Shown here piece by piece: positions 25,790 through 34,715 of a stretch of DNA of 64,000 nucleotides (position 1 is its first letter; every line of letters starts with the position of its first letter). Below the pieces are notes generated by a model. That model ran no database searches, had not been told where the DNA came from, and saw nothing but the letters and a program-made list of their open reading frames with translations. This DNA comes from GCA-002697625 sp002697625 (GTDB lineage Bacteria; Bacteroidota; Bacteroidia; Flavobacteriales; BACL11): the NCBI GenBank assembly GCA_964004625.1, contig CAXFOB010000042.1, positions 1 through 64,000 on the forward strand. The letters are read 5' to 3'. Made by a program: the position numbers and the translations under genes.

Positions 25790-26984
25790 AGAAAAAAATG
25801 TTTTATTAGGAGTAACTGCAAGTATTGCTGCATATAAAGCAACTTATATTGTAAGATTACTCAAAAAACTTGGAGCTTCAGTTAGAGTCATTCAAACTGA
25901 GGCTTCTTTAGATTTTGTTAGTCCTTTAGTTTTATCAACACTTTCTGAAAACAAAGTTATTTATAAAGTTATTGACAAACAAACTAATGAATGGAATAGT
26001 CATGTAGAATTAGGTTTATGGGCAGATTATATGATTATTGCTCCCGCAACTGCAAAAAGTATCTCTAAAATGGCAGAAGGAAATTGCGACAATCAGCTTA
26101 TAGCGACCTATCTATCATCAAAGTGCCCTGTATATTTTGCTCCCGCTATGGATTTGGATATGTACAAACATCCCTCAACAAAAACTAATATAAAAAAACT
26201 TCAAAAATTTGGAAATAAGTTAATTCCTGTAAATAACGGGGAATTAGCAAGTGGATTAGTAGGAGAGGGGAGAATGGCTGAACCTGAAGAAATAATAGAC
26301 TTTATAATTCATGACATTACTAAAAATAAAGAGTTGTTTGGTAAAAATTGTTTAGTTACCGCTGGTCCTACACATGAAAAAATTGATCCAGTAAGATACA
26401 TTGGTAACAGATCTTCTGGAAAAATGGGATTAGCTATTGCAAATGAACTAGCAGAAAAAGGAGCGAAAGTAACATTGGTTATGGGGCCATCTCAATTATC
26501 TTCAAATCATCCGAATATTAATCAGATAAATGTTATTTCTGCAGAAGAAATGTATAGTCAAGTAAAATCCGTGTTCTCTAATTCAGATATCTCAGTATTT
26601 TCTGCTGCTGTTTCTGATTACAAACCAAGTGAATCATATAGCGAAAAGTTGAAGAAAGAAAAAGAAAATTGGGATATTGCTCTAGAAAAAAATAAAGATA
26701 TTCTAAAAGATATGTCTTTAAGGAAAAAGGTAAATCAATTAGTCGTTGGATTTGCTTTAGAAACAGAGAATGAGAAAGAAAATGCTATTTCTAAACTTAA
26801 AAAGAAGAACCTTGACTTTATTGTGTTGAATTCAACAAGAGATAAGGGAGCTACTTTTGAAGTTGATACTAATAAAATTAGTATTATTGAAAAAGATTTA
26901 ACTATTACAGATTTTGAATTAAAAGAAAAAACTGAAGTAGCTAAAGATATTGTCTCAGTAATTCTGAAAAAGATTAATATATAA
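25782..26984 (+). CDS. coaBC: Bifunctional phosphopantothenoylcysteine synthetase/decarboxylase
   Basis: Carries out two coenzyme A steps: CoaB joins phosphopantothenate and cysteine, and CoaC decarboxylates the product. The CoaC half has GVTASIAAYK, the catalytic histidine in SHVELGLWADYMIIAPATA, and PAMDLDMYKHP. The CoaB half has VTAGPTHEKIDPVRYIGNR and SSGKMGLAIA. An upstream in-frame ATG at 25746 exists, but homology begins at MLKEKNVLLGVTAS, so ATG 25782 (400 residues) is preferred. It overlaps rpoZ by eight bases and porD by one base. Confidence 0.93.
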   Translation: MLKEKNVLLGVTASIAAYKATYIVRLLKKLGASVRVIQTEASLDFVSPLVLSTLSENKVIYKVIDKQTNEWNSHVELGLWADYMIIAPATAKSISKMAEGNCDNQLIATYLSSKCPVYFAPAMDLDMYKHPSTKTNIKKLQKFGNKLIPVNNGELASGLVGEGRMAEPEEIIDFIIHDITKNKELFGKNCLVTAGPTHEKIDPVRYIGNRSSGKMGLAIANELAEKGAKVTLVMGPSQLSSNHPNINQINVISAEEMYSQVKSVFSNSDISVFSAAVSDYKPSESYSEKLKKEKENWDIALEKNKDILKDMSLRKKVNQLVVGFALETENEKENAISKLKKKNLDFIVLNSTRDKGATFEVDTNKISIIEKDLTITDFELKEKTEVAKDIVSVILKKINI

Positions 26985-27889
26985 TGAAACATATCCTATT
27001 ATTATTATTATTGTTGACAAGTCTTAATTCCTCTTCTCAGGAGATTCTGTGTAATGTGCAAGTAAATTCTTCACAAGTACAAACTTCAGACAGAAAAATA
27101 TTTCAGACTCTTCAAACTTCAATTTACGAGTTTCTTAATAATACTCAGTGGACAAATACTCATATTCAGAATGAAGAAAGAATTGAATGTACTTTCTTAA
27201 TTTCTATAACTGAAAGAGTCTCTAATGATGAATTTAAAGCAACTTTACAGGTACAGAGTACCAGACCAATTTATGGCACCTCCTATAAATCTACAATGTT
27301 TAATTATAATGACAAAAACTTCAGATTTAAATATCTAGAGTATCAATCTTTAGAATTTTCAGAGACTACCCATTTATCTAATCTAACCTCTGTACTTGCA
27401 TTTTATGTAAATGTTATTTTAGGATTAGATTTCTCATCTTTCTCAGATCAAGGAGGTTATGAATATTTTGTAAAGGCACAAAACATTGTAAATAACTGTC
27501 AAAATGCTGCTGAAATAGGATGGAAAGCATTTGAAAGTGACAAAAATAGGTACTGGATAGCTCACGATTTTTTAGAGTCTAGATATGGTTCTATGCATGA
27601 TATCTTATACAGGTATCATAGATTAGGTATGGATAAATTAGCTGAAGAACCAGAGGACGCTAGATTTGAGATTACAGAATCATTAGAAGAAATACGAAAA
27701 ATATACAGAGAAAATCCTTCTGCATTTATTATAAAACTATTTTTTGACTCAAAAGCTGAAGAAATATCAAAAATTTATTCAGAAGCCTATCCGAATGAAC
27801 AAGCCAGAATCATTAAAACCTTAATTGAAGTAGACCCTTCTAACTCATCGCTATATCAGTCAATTACAAATAATTCTGAAGGAAGGTAA
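26984..27889 (+). CDS. porD: Type IX secretion system protein PorD (DUF4835)
   Basis: A 301-residue exported protein with signal peptide MKHILLLLLLLTSLNSSSQ. The body matches DUF4835: EILCNVQVNSSQVQ at the mature N terminus, then RPIYGTSYKSTMFNYND, VLAFYVNVILGLDFSSFS and a C-terminal helical part. DUF4835 proteins are named PorD in the T9SS of Porphyromonas and Flavobacteriia. Their mechanistic role is poorly understood. It is overlapped by one base at each end (coaBC, recN), implying tight translational coupling. The presence of T9SS substrates elsewhere in the window fits. Confidence 0.85.
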   Translation: MKHILLLLLLLTSLNSSSQEILCNVQVNSSQVQTSDRKIFQTLQTSIYEFLNNTQWTNTHIQNEERIECTFLISITERVSNDEFKATLQVQSTRPIYGTSYKSTMFNYNDKNFRFKYLEYQSLEFSETTHLSNLTSVLAFYVNVILGLDFSSFSDQGGYEYFVKAQNIVNNCQNAAEIGWKAFESDKNRYWIAHDFLESRYGSMHDILYRYHRLGMDKLAEEPEDARFEITESLEEIRKIYRENPSAFIIKLFFDSKAEEISKIYSEAYPNEQARIIKTLIEVDPSNSSLYQSITNNSEGR

Positions 27890-29538
27890 TGATTAAACAT
27901 CTTCTCATTCAAAATTATGTCCTTATTGAATCTCTAGAAATAGATTTTGAAAAAGGTTTTACGGTTCTTTCAGGTGAAACTGGTGCTGGAAAATCAATAA
28001 TTTTAGATGCCATTTCTTTACTACTAGGAAAAAGGTCTGATAGAGGTAGTTTATATGACAAAGAAAAGAAATGTATTTTAGAACTTAAAATTTATGTTTC
28101 TAAAGAAATGGAATACTTATTTTTAAAACATGATTTAGATTTTGACACTATAAGTATTATTAGAAGAGAGATATTATCAACAGGAAAAAGTAGGTCCTTC
28201 ATTAATGATAGCCCTGTTTCTCTATCAATTCTACAAGATATCACTAGCAACTTTCTTGAAATATATTCTCAAAATCAATCTTTAAAGTTAAAATCTGAGG
28301 ATAAACAACTTGAACTTTTAGATAAAATTGCAAAAAGTGAATATGAACTTTCTAAATATCAGAGTATATATTTAAGATTTACTCAACTTTCTTCTGAAAT
28401 AAAAGAATTAAAGGAAGGAGGTAAATTATCTGAAACTGAATTAGAGTTTCTTAGATTTCAAATAAATGAAATTGAACAAGCTTCTTTAAAGGAAGAAGAG
28501 AAGATAACTCTAGAGTCTGAATATAATGTATTAGAAAACTCATCTTCAATTACAGAAAAACTTTCTAAGATGTATAACTATATATCTGAAGAAAACGGGT
28601 TATATTCTAGATTATCAGAAATTGAAAATGATTTAGGTAAAATATCTAATTTTTCAGAAGAATTAAGGAAACTATCAGATAGAATTAGTTCTGTCAGAAT
28701 TGAGGTACAAGATCTTGAAATAGAAGTTCAGAATATTAATGAGTCTATAAAAAATAACCCAGAAGAATTATCAAAAATAGGAGAAAGACTTGATCTTATA
28801 AACTCATTACTATCAAAACATAGCAAGCAGAATATTTCTGAACTTCTCTCACTCTTAGATGAAATGAAGACTAAAATTCAATCTTCCACTCACTCTGAGT
28901 CAATTATGAAAGAAAAAGAAGAGAGACTAGAAAACGTTAAAAAAGAACTATCTACAACAGCAGGAGTTTTAACTAAGAAAAGAAAATCAGTAAGGAAAGA
29001 GTTTCAGAAAAATGTAGAATCACACCTAAGAAAGTTAGGGATTACATCACCTGAGTTTATTATTGACATTCAACAAAGAAATGATTTTAATATTTCAGGA
29101 AACGATATTATAAACTTTATGTTTTCTGCAAATAAAGGATCAGAACCATTAGAGATCAACAAAGTTGCTTCAGGAGGGGAATTATCAAGGTTAATGCTTT
29201 GTTTTTCGTATTTAATATCTGATTTTGACAATTTATCTTGCTTAATTTTTGACGAAATAGACACTGGGGTTTCTGGAGAGATTGCAGACTTAATGTCTGA
29301 AATGATGAAGGAAATGAGCTTAAAAAGGCAAGTCATCTCAGTAACACATCTCCCACAAATAGCGTCAAAAGCAAACCATCATTTCAAAGTTTATAAAAAG
29401 GAAAAATCTGAAAGAACAACTTCAGGCACTAAGAAACTAACTTCAGAAGAAAGAATAGAGGAGATTGCAAAGATGTTAAGTGGTAAAAAAGTAACTGAAA
29501 CATCTATTAATAACGCTAAAGAATTATTAAGTCAATAA
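27889..29538 (+). CDS. recN: DNA repair protein RecN
   Basis: An SMC-like ATPase acting in double-strand break repair. The 549 residues have Walker A GETGAGKSIILDAISLLLG (36-54), a long central coiled coil, the ABC signature SGGELSRLMLCFS, Walker B LIFDEIDTGVSGEIAD, and the VTHLPQIAS switch region. The length is typical. The start overlaps porD by one base. The fabI gene follows after 37 bases containing a promoter-like TATATTTG. Confidence 0.95.
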   Translation: MIKHLLIQNYVLIESLEIDFEKGFTVLSGETGAGKSIILDAISLLLGKRSDRGSLYDKEKKCILELKIYVSKEMEYLFLKHDLDFDTISIIRREILSTGKSRSFINDSPVSLSILQDITSNFLEIYSQNQSLKLKSEDKQLELLDKIAKSEYELSKYQSIYLRFTQLSSEIKELKEGGKLSETELEFLRFQINEIEQASLKEEEKITLESEYNVLENSSSITEKLSKMYNYISEENGLYSRLSEIENDLGKISNFSEELRKLSDRISSVRIEVQDLEIEVQNINESIKNNPEELSKIGERLDLINSLLSKHSKQNISELLSLLDEMKTKIQSSTHSESIMKEKEERLENVKKELSTTAGVLTKKRKSVRKEFQKNVESHLRKLGITSPEFIIDIQQRNDFNISGNDIINFMFSANKGSEPLEINKVASGGELSRLMLCFSYLISDFDNLSCLIFDEIDTGVSGEIADLMSEMMKEMSLKRQVISVTHLPQIASKANHHFKVYKKEKSERTTSGTKKLTSEERIEEIAKMLSGKKVTETSINNAKELLSQ

Positions 29539-29542
29539 TTTG

Positions 29543-29550
29543 TATATTTG
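29543..29550 (+). promoter_or_regulatory. -7-like element before fabI
   Basis: TATATTTG matches TAnnTTTG and ends 25 bases before the preferred fabI ATG. It would allow fabI to be transcribed apart from recN. It also argues against a start at ATG 29540, which would lie within or before the promoter. No clear -33 box is seen. Confidence 0.4.
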
Positions 29551-29575
29551 TAGTTTAATAACTAAAATTAAAAGA

Positions 29576-30403
29576 ATGCCAAATGGAATATTAAAAGGAA
29601 AGAAAGGAATTATTTTTGGAGCATTAGATAATCAGTCAATTGCTTGGAAAGTAGCAGAATATGCATTTAGAGAGGGAGCGGAAATAGTACTTACAAATGC
29701 ACCTATAGCTTTAAGGATGGGTACAATTAATGAACTTGCTGAAAAAACAAATTCAATAGTAATTCCTGCAGATGCTACAAATACGGAAGATTTAAATAAT
29801 CTTTATACAAAAGCAATCGAACACCTAGGAGGTAAGATCGATTTTGTATTGCATTCTATTGGAATGTCTGTAAATGTAAGAAAAGGAAAACAATATTATG
29901 AAATGAACTATGATTGGACTCTAAAGGGAATGGATGTTTCAGCTACTTCATTTCATAAAACAATAAAAGCAGCCTGGGATTTAGATGCATTAAACGAATG
30001 GGGGTCGGTAGTTGGTTTATCTTATATTGCCGCACAAAGAGTTTTCCACACTTATAATGACATGGCAGATAATAAAGCACTTTTAGAATCAATAGCAAGA
30101 AGTTTTGGATACCATTATGGATTAAAAAAGAATGTAAGAATAAATACCGTTTCTCAATCACCAACTATAACAACTGCCGGAAGTGGAGTTTCTGGTTTTG
30201 ATGGATTTTTTAAGTTTGCAGACGACCTTTCTCCACTAGGAAATGCAACAGCTGAAGATTGTGCAAATTACTGTATTTCTTTATTTTCAGATTACACAAA
30301 GAAAATAACTATGCAAAATTTATTTCATGATGGAGGATTCTCTAATATGGGGATGAGTGCAAAAGTGATGGATAAATACATGAGATCTATAGAAGAGAAA
30401 TAA
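29576..30403 (+). CDS. fabI: Enoyl-ACP reductase (FabI/SDR family)
   Basis: Performs the last reduction of each fatty-acid elongation cycle. From ATG 29576 the product is 275 residues: MPNGILKGKKGIIFGALDNQSIAWKVAE-like N terminus, and the FabI catalytic pattern Y150-x9-Y160-x6-K167 in LSYIAAQRVFHTYNDMADNK, aligned with [20 protein letters not shown] of E. coli FabI. NTVSQSPTITTAGSGV and LFHDGGFSNMG are typical of the Bacteroidota branch. ATG 29540 would add 12 residues with no homology, so the later start is preferred. The next gene, a lipid-type methyltransferase, overlaps it by one base. Confidence 0.9.
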   Translation: MPNGILKGKKGIIFGALDNQSIAWKVAEYAFREGAEIVLTNAPIALRMGTINELAEKTNSIVIPADATNTEDLNNLYTKAIEHLGGKIDFVLHSIGMSVNVRKGKQYYEMNYDWTLKGMDVSATSFHKTIKAAWDLDALNEWGSVVGLSYIAAQRVFHTYNDMADNKALLESIARSFGYHYGLKKNVRINTVSQSPTITTAGSGVSGFDGFFKFADDLSPLGNATAEDCANYCISLFSDYTKKITMQNLFHDGGFSNMGMSAKVMDKYMRSIEEK

Positions 30404-31200
30404 TGCTTTATAAATTTTTCTATTATTTATTCAGTGTTTTTCCTTCTTTTAAAAGATTCTTTTGGAAGAAGTGGTATACTATATTTGCAAATAAGGTTCA
30501 AGATATTCAATTTATGAATTATGGATTCGCTAGTAAAAATTTACATTTAGACTTAAAAGAAGAGGACAATTGTAATAGATATCAAATTTATTTATACCAC
30601 CATGTAGCATCTCAAATAAATTTAGAAAATAAAAAGGTTCTAGAAATTGGATCTGGTAGAGGTGGAGGTGCTTCATATATTTCTAGGTATATGAATCCAA
30701 CTGAACTTATAGGATTAGATATTAGCCCTTCGGCAGTGAGGGATTGTAATGAAAAATATAATATTGATAATCTATCTTTTATTGTAGGAGATTCTGGAAA
30801 TATACCTTACGGTAACGACACTTTTGACGCAGTAATAAATGTTGAATCTTCTCATTGTTACGCTTCTATGAGTAAATTTATTAATGAAGTTACAAGAATT
30901 TTAAAACCAGGAGGACATTTCCTATTTTGCGATGTGAGAAGAAATGATTTAGTAGGGGATATGTTGTCCAATATAGATACAGATGAATTGAAATTAATAA
31001 ACTCTCAAGAAATTACACAAAATATTATAACAGCAACAGTTTTAATGTCTAAAGAAAGGAAAGAATCAATAAGTAAATTGCAATCTGGCATATTTAAGAA
31101 GATTCTTGAATCTTTTGCTGCGGTAGAAGGAAGTAAAGTTCATGATTCGTTTAAAGATGGTTACCTAAGATATTTCAGTGCTTGTTCTCAAAAGAAATAA
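30403..31200 (+). CDS. SAM-dependent methyltransferase, phthiotriol dimycocerosate methyltransferase-like
   Basis: A class I methyltransferase of 265 residues. SAM-binding motif I is VLEIGSGRGGGASY (79-92); the acidic loop is GLDISPSAV; the post-motif is GNDTFDAVINVESSHCYA; RILKPGGHFLFCDVR is motif III. The N-terminal KRFFWKKWYTIFANK, the NVESSHCYA motif and overall order strongly recall the mycobacterial (phenol)phthiotriol dimycocerosate O-methyltransferases, which act on lipid hydroxyls. The N terminus is hydrophobic/basic, suggesting membrane contact. It overlaps fabI by one base and precedes a sulfotransferase-like gene by 21 bases, which suggests a lipid tailoring role. The substrate is unknown. 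Confidence 0.82.
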   Translation: MLYKFFYYLFSVFPSFKRFFWKKWYTIFANKVQDIQFMNYGFASKNLHLDLKEEDNCNRYQIYLYHHVASQINLENKKVLEIGSGRGGGASYISRYMNPTELIGLDISPSAVRDCNEKYNIDNLSFIVGDSGNIPYGNDTFDAVINVESSHCYASMSKFINEVTRILKPGGHFLFCDVRRNDLVGDMLSNIDTDELKLINSQEITQNIITATVLMSKERKESISKLQSGIFKKILESFAAVEGSKVHDSFKDGYLRYFSACSQKK

Positions 31201-31221
31201 ATCAGTTAATAATAAGACTAG

Positions 31222-31938
31222 ATGAATAAGAAAATTTGTTTATGGTCTTGTCCGAGAAATGTTTCTACCGCTCTTATGTATTCTTTTAGGTCTCGGCTTG
31301 ACACAATAGTTTTTGACGAACCCCTATACGCACACTATTTAAAAGTAACTAACTCTAATCATCCCGCAAGAGAGGAAGTGTTAGACACTCAAGAAAAAAA
31401 TGGTGAAAAAGTTGTGAAAGATATTATATTAAAAGATTATCCAAAACATTCTTTCTTTAAGTTAATGACTCATTTCTTAGTCGATATTGATAAGAGTTTT
31501 CTCTACAGTGTTATAAATGTTATTTTTATTAGAAATCCTAAAGAGATTATTCATTCTTATTCAAAAATAATCGCAGGTCCAAAAATGAAGGATATAGGAG
31601 TTAAAATGCAGTATGAATTATATCATGAATTGAAGGAAAAAGGGAAAGAACTTATTGTATTAGACTCTAAATACTTATTACAGAATCCAAACGGAATACT
31701 TTCAGAGTTGTGCGATAAAATAGGAATTCCATTTGATAAAAACATGTTAGAATGGACAAAGGGTCCAAAAAAAGAGGATGGAGTCTGGGCAAATTACTGG
31801 TATCAAAATACTCATAACTCTACAACTTTCTCAACTTATAAGGAAAAGAAAATCTTACTTAATAGAGAGGAAGAAACTCTTTATAAAGAGTGTCTACCTT
31901 TTTATAATTTTTTAACTGAAAAATCAATAAAAATATGA
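31222..31938 (+). CDS. Sulfotransferase-like protein
   Basis: A 238-residue cytoplasmic P-loop protein of the sulfotransferase family. The 5'-phosphosulfate-binding loop is LWSCPRNVSTALMYSF (7-22) and the 3'-phosphate-binding motif is VIFIRNPKEIIHSYSK. This group is widespread in bacteria, with small proteins of 230-250 residues, and its acceptors are mostly unknown. It could also be a non-sulfotransferase P-loop enzyme. It ends the plus-strand run after fabI and the methyltransferase, and is convergent with clpC. No obvious terminator hairpin lies in the 45-base gap. Confidence 0.75.
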   Translation: MNKKICLWSCPRNVSTALMYSFRSRLDTIVFDEPLYAHYLKVTNSNHPAREEVLDTQEKNGEKVVKDIILKDYPKHSFFKLMTHFLVDIDKSFLYSVINVIFIRNPKEIIHSYSKIIAGPKMKDIGVKMQYELYHELKEKGKELIVLDSKYLLQNPNGILSELCDKIGIPFDKNMLEWTKGPKKEDGVWANYWYQNTHNSTTFSTYKEKKILLNREEETLYKECLPFYNFLTEKSIKI

Positions 31939-31983
31939 TTCAACAATTTGACGTAAGAAAAAAAAAGATATTTTAATCTAAGG

Positions 31984-34527
31984 CTATTTTGTCTTTTCTG
32001 TGTTTTTTGGTTTTGATTTTTTCTTAACTTTAACTAACTTCATAGTTAATTCTGTATTATCTTTACTTAAATCAACTTTGATACTATCTCCTTCTGATAT
32101 TTTAGATTGTATTATCTCCTCAGCTAATGGATCCTCAAAATACTTCTGTATAGCTCTTTTTAACGGTCGAGCTCCATAATGTTTATCGTATCCCTTTTCC
32201 GCAATAAAATCTTTAGCTTTTTCAGATATTGTAACAGAATAACCAATTTCTTCTATTCTCTCTAAGATACCTTTCATTTCAATATCAATAATGCAATTTA
32301 AATTTTCCTTAGACAAACTATTAAAAATGATTACATCATCAATTCTATTTAGAAACTCAGGTGCAAAACTTTTAGTTAAAGCCTTTTGAATTACACTTTT
32401 AGAATGATTATCTAAATTTTCTTTTCTAGAAGAAGTATTAAAACCAACTCCCTGTCCAAAATCCTTTAACTGACGAGAACCAATATTAGAAGTCATTATA
32501 ATTATAGTATTCTTAAAACTTATTTTTCTTCCCATACTATCTGTAAGTAGGCCATCATCTAAAGCTTGAAGAAGAATGTTAAACACATCAGGATGAGCTT
32601 TCTCAATTTCATCTAATAAAATAATGGAATAAGGTTTTCTTCTTACTTTTTCTGTCAACTGTCCTCCCTCCTCATATCCAACGTAACCAGGAGGAGCTCC
32701 TATTAGACGAGAAACGGCAAATTTTTCCATATACTCACTCATGTCTATCCGGATTAAAGAATCTACAGAATCAAACATTTCCACTGTTAATGCTTTAGCT
32801 AATTGAGTTTTACCAACACCAGTTGGACCTAGAAAAATAAAAGAACCGATAGGCTTATTAGGATCTTTTAAACCTACTCTGTTTCTTTTTATTGCCTTAA
32901 CAATTTTATCTATTGCATCATCTTGTCCGACAACATTGGTTTTTAAATTTTGAGGCATATTTAACAACTTATTATTTTCATGAGTAGCAACTCTCTGAAC
33001 TGGAATCCCCGTCATCATAGAAACAACATTTTCAACATTGTCTTCAGTAACTAACTCTTTTTTACTTTTTAGTTGTTTTTCCCATATATCTTTAGCATGT
33101 AATAACTTAGACTCTACCGACTTCTCTTTGTCCCTGATAATTGCAGCATCCTCAAATTTTTGCTTATTAATAGCTTCTTGTTTTTCAATATTAATACTCT
33201 CTAATTCTTTCTCTAAATCTAAGATGTTTTGAGGAACTTCAATATTAGTTATATGTACTCTAGACCCCGCTTCATCTAAAGCGTCAATTGCTTTATCTGG
33301 TAAATATCTATCACTCATATATCTGTTGGTTAATTTCACACAAGCTTCTAGTGCTTGATTGGTATAATCTACATTATGATGCTCTTCATATCTATCTTTA
33401 ATGTTCTTAAGGATTTCTAATGTTTCCTCTGGAGAAGTAGGTTCAACCATCACTTTCTGAAACCTTCTTTCTAAAGCTCCATCTTTCTCGATATTTTGTC
33501 TGTACTCATCAAGTGTGGTAGCTCCAATACATTGAAGTTCTCCTCTAGCAAGTGCTGGTTTAAACATGTTAGAAGCGTCTAAAGACCCAGATGCTCCCCC
33601 AGCTCCAACTAAAGTATGAATTTCATCTATAAACAAAATTATGTCAGGGTTATCGTTTAACTCTGTAATAATACCCTTCATTCTTTCCTCAAACTGTCCC
33701 CTATATTTTGTTCCAGCTACAAGTGCAGCTAAATCAAGCATGATAATCCTTTTATTAAATAAGATTCTAGAGACTTTTCTCTGCACTATTCTTAATGCTA
33801 GTCCCTCTGCAATTGCGGATTTACCAACTCCTGGTTCTCCAATAAGTATAGGGTTATTCTTCTTTCTTCTACTTAATATCTGAGATACCCTTTCTATCTC
33901 ATAATGTCTGCCTACAATTGGATCTAATTTATTTTCTTCTGCCATAAATGTTAAATCTCTTCCAAAATTATCAAGTGTTGGTGTTTTACTTCTTTTATTA
34001 GAATGAGAAACATTTTCTTTTTTTGGTTCTCCAAATAAATCATCATCACTATTTGAATCCACATCGTCATCATGATCACTATATTTATCCTGAATACTTA
34101 AATATGTTTCAAGAACTTTTTCATAATCAATTCTTAACTTTTTAAGAGTGGAATAAACAACATTGTTTTTATCTCTCATAATTGAAAGTAAAATGTGAAT
34201 AGTTTTTATTTTTCTTTCATCTGTTTGCTGAAGTTCCATAATTGATTTATCAATTATATTCTTAGCTTGTTTACTTATATCGTTATCATGCGAGTTAAAT
34301 GGTAGGGTTTTCCTTTCACTAATAGATACAACTTGTTCAATAATTTTCCTCAAATCCTTTACGTCTAATCCCAAAGTATTTAATGTTCTTACAGCCGTGC
34401 CTTCACCCTCTCTTATGATGCCAAGAATTAAATGTTCTACACCAATAGTTTCATCTCCAAGTCTTAAAGCTTCTTCTTTTACATACTCTAACACTGTAAT
34501 CATTCTGTTTGAAAAATTCGCATTCAT
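31984..34527 (-). CDS. clpC: Clp protease ATP-binding subunit ClpC
   Basis: An AAA+ unfoldase that feeds substrates to ClpP. The 847 residues contain the double Clp_N repeat (1-150), an acidic linker, the first ATPase domain with Walker A GEPGVGKSAIAEG, a UVR/M-domain segment (INKQKFEDAAIIRDKEK) diagnostic of ClpC rather than ClpB, the second ATPase domain with GPTGVGKTQLAKA and LLDEIEKAHPD, and the D2-small domain. The C terminus is Lys-rich. It stands alone between convergent and divergent neighbours; gyrA starts 189 bases away on the other strand. Confidence 0.95.
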   Translation of the reverse strand: MNANFSNRMITVLEYVKEEALRLGDETIGVEHLILGIIREGEGTAVRTLNTLGLDVKDLRKIIEQVVSISERKTLPFNSHDNDISKQAKNIIDKSIMELQQTDERKIKTIHILLSIMRDKNNVVYSTLKKLRIDYEKVLETYLSIQDKYSDHDDDVDSNSDDDLFGEPKKENVSHSNKRSKTPTLDNFGRDLTFMAEENKLDPIVGRHYEIERVSQILSRRKKNNPILIGEPGVGKSAIAEGLALRIVQRKVSRILFNKRIIMLDLAALVAGTKYRGQFEERMKGIITELNDNPDIILFIDEIHTLVGAGGASGSLDASNMFKPALARGELQCIGATTLDEYRQNIEKDGALERRFQKVMVEPTSPEETLEILKNIKDRYEEHHNVDYTNQALEACVKLTNRYMSDRYLPDKAIDALDEAGSRVHITNIEVPQNILDLEKELESINIEKQEAINKQKFEDAAIIRDKEKSVESKLLHAKDIWEKQLKSKKELVTEDNVENVVSMMTGIPVQRVATHENNKLLNMPQNLKTNVVGQDDAIDKIVKAIKRNRVGLKDPNKPIGSFIFLGPTGVGKTQLAKALTVEMFDSVDSLIRIDMSEYMEKFAVSRLIGAPPGYVGYEEGGQLTEKVRRKPYSIILLDEIEKAHPDVFNILLQALDDGLLTDSMGRKISFKNTIIIMTSNIGSRQLKDFGQGVGFNTSSRKENLDNHSKSVIQKALTKSFAPEFLNRIDDVIIFNSLSKENLNCIIDIEMKGILERIEEIGYSVTISEKAKDFIAEKGYDKHYGARPLKRAIQKYFEDPLAEEIIQSKISEGDSIKVDLSKDNTELTMKLVKVKKKSKPKNTEKTK

Positions 34528-34715
34528 ATCACTTAATTTTTATTTTAAATATCACACTGCAATAATTAGTTATTTTTTATATATTTAATCAGGTAACAAC
34601 ATTTGTTTTTTCAACAAAAATTGTTCATAACTTACATACATATTTAAACTCTAATTTCTCTATTAAAATACGGAAATTTTGTTTATTTGTTTCTTTAATA
34701 AAAAAACTAATAAAA

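Noticed and set aside
34670..34715. Promoter for gyrA
   Set aside because: Several TTTG strings occur, but none forms TAnnTTTG with a -33 box at 19-20 bases.
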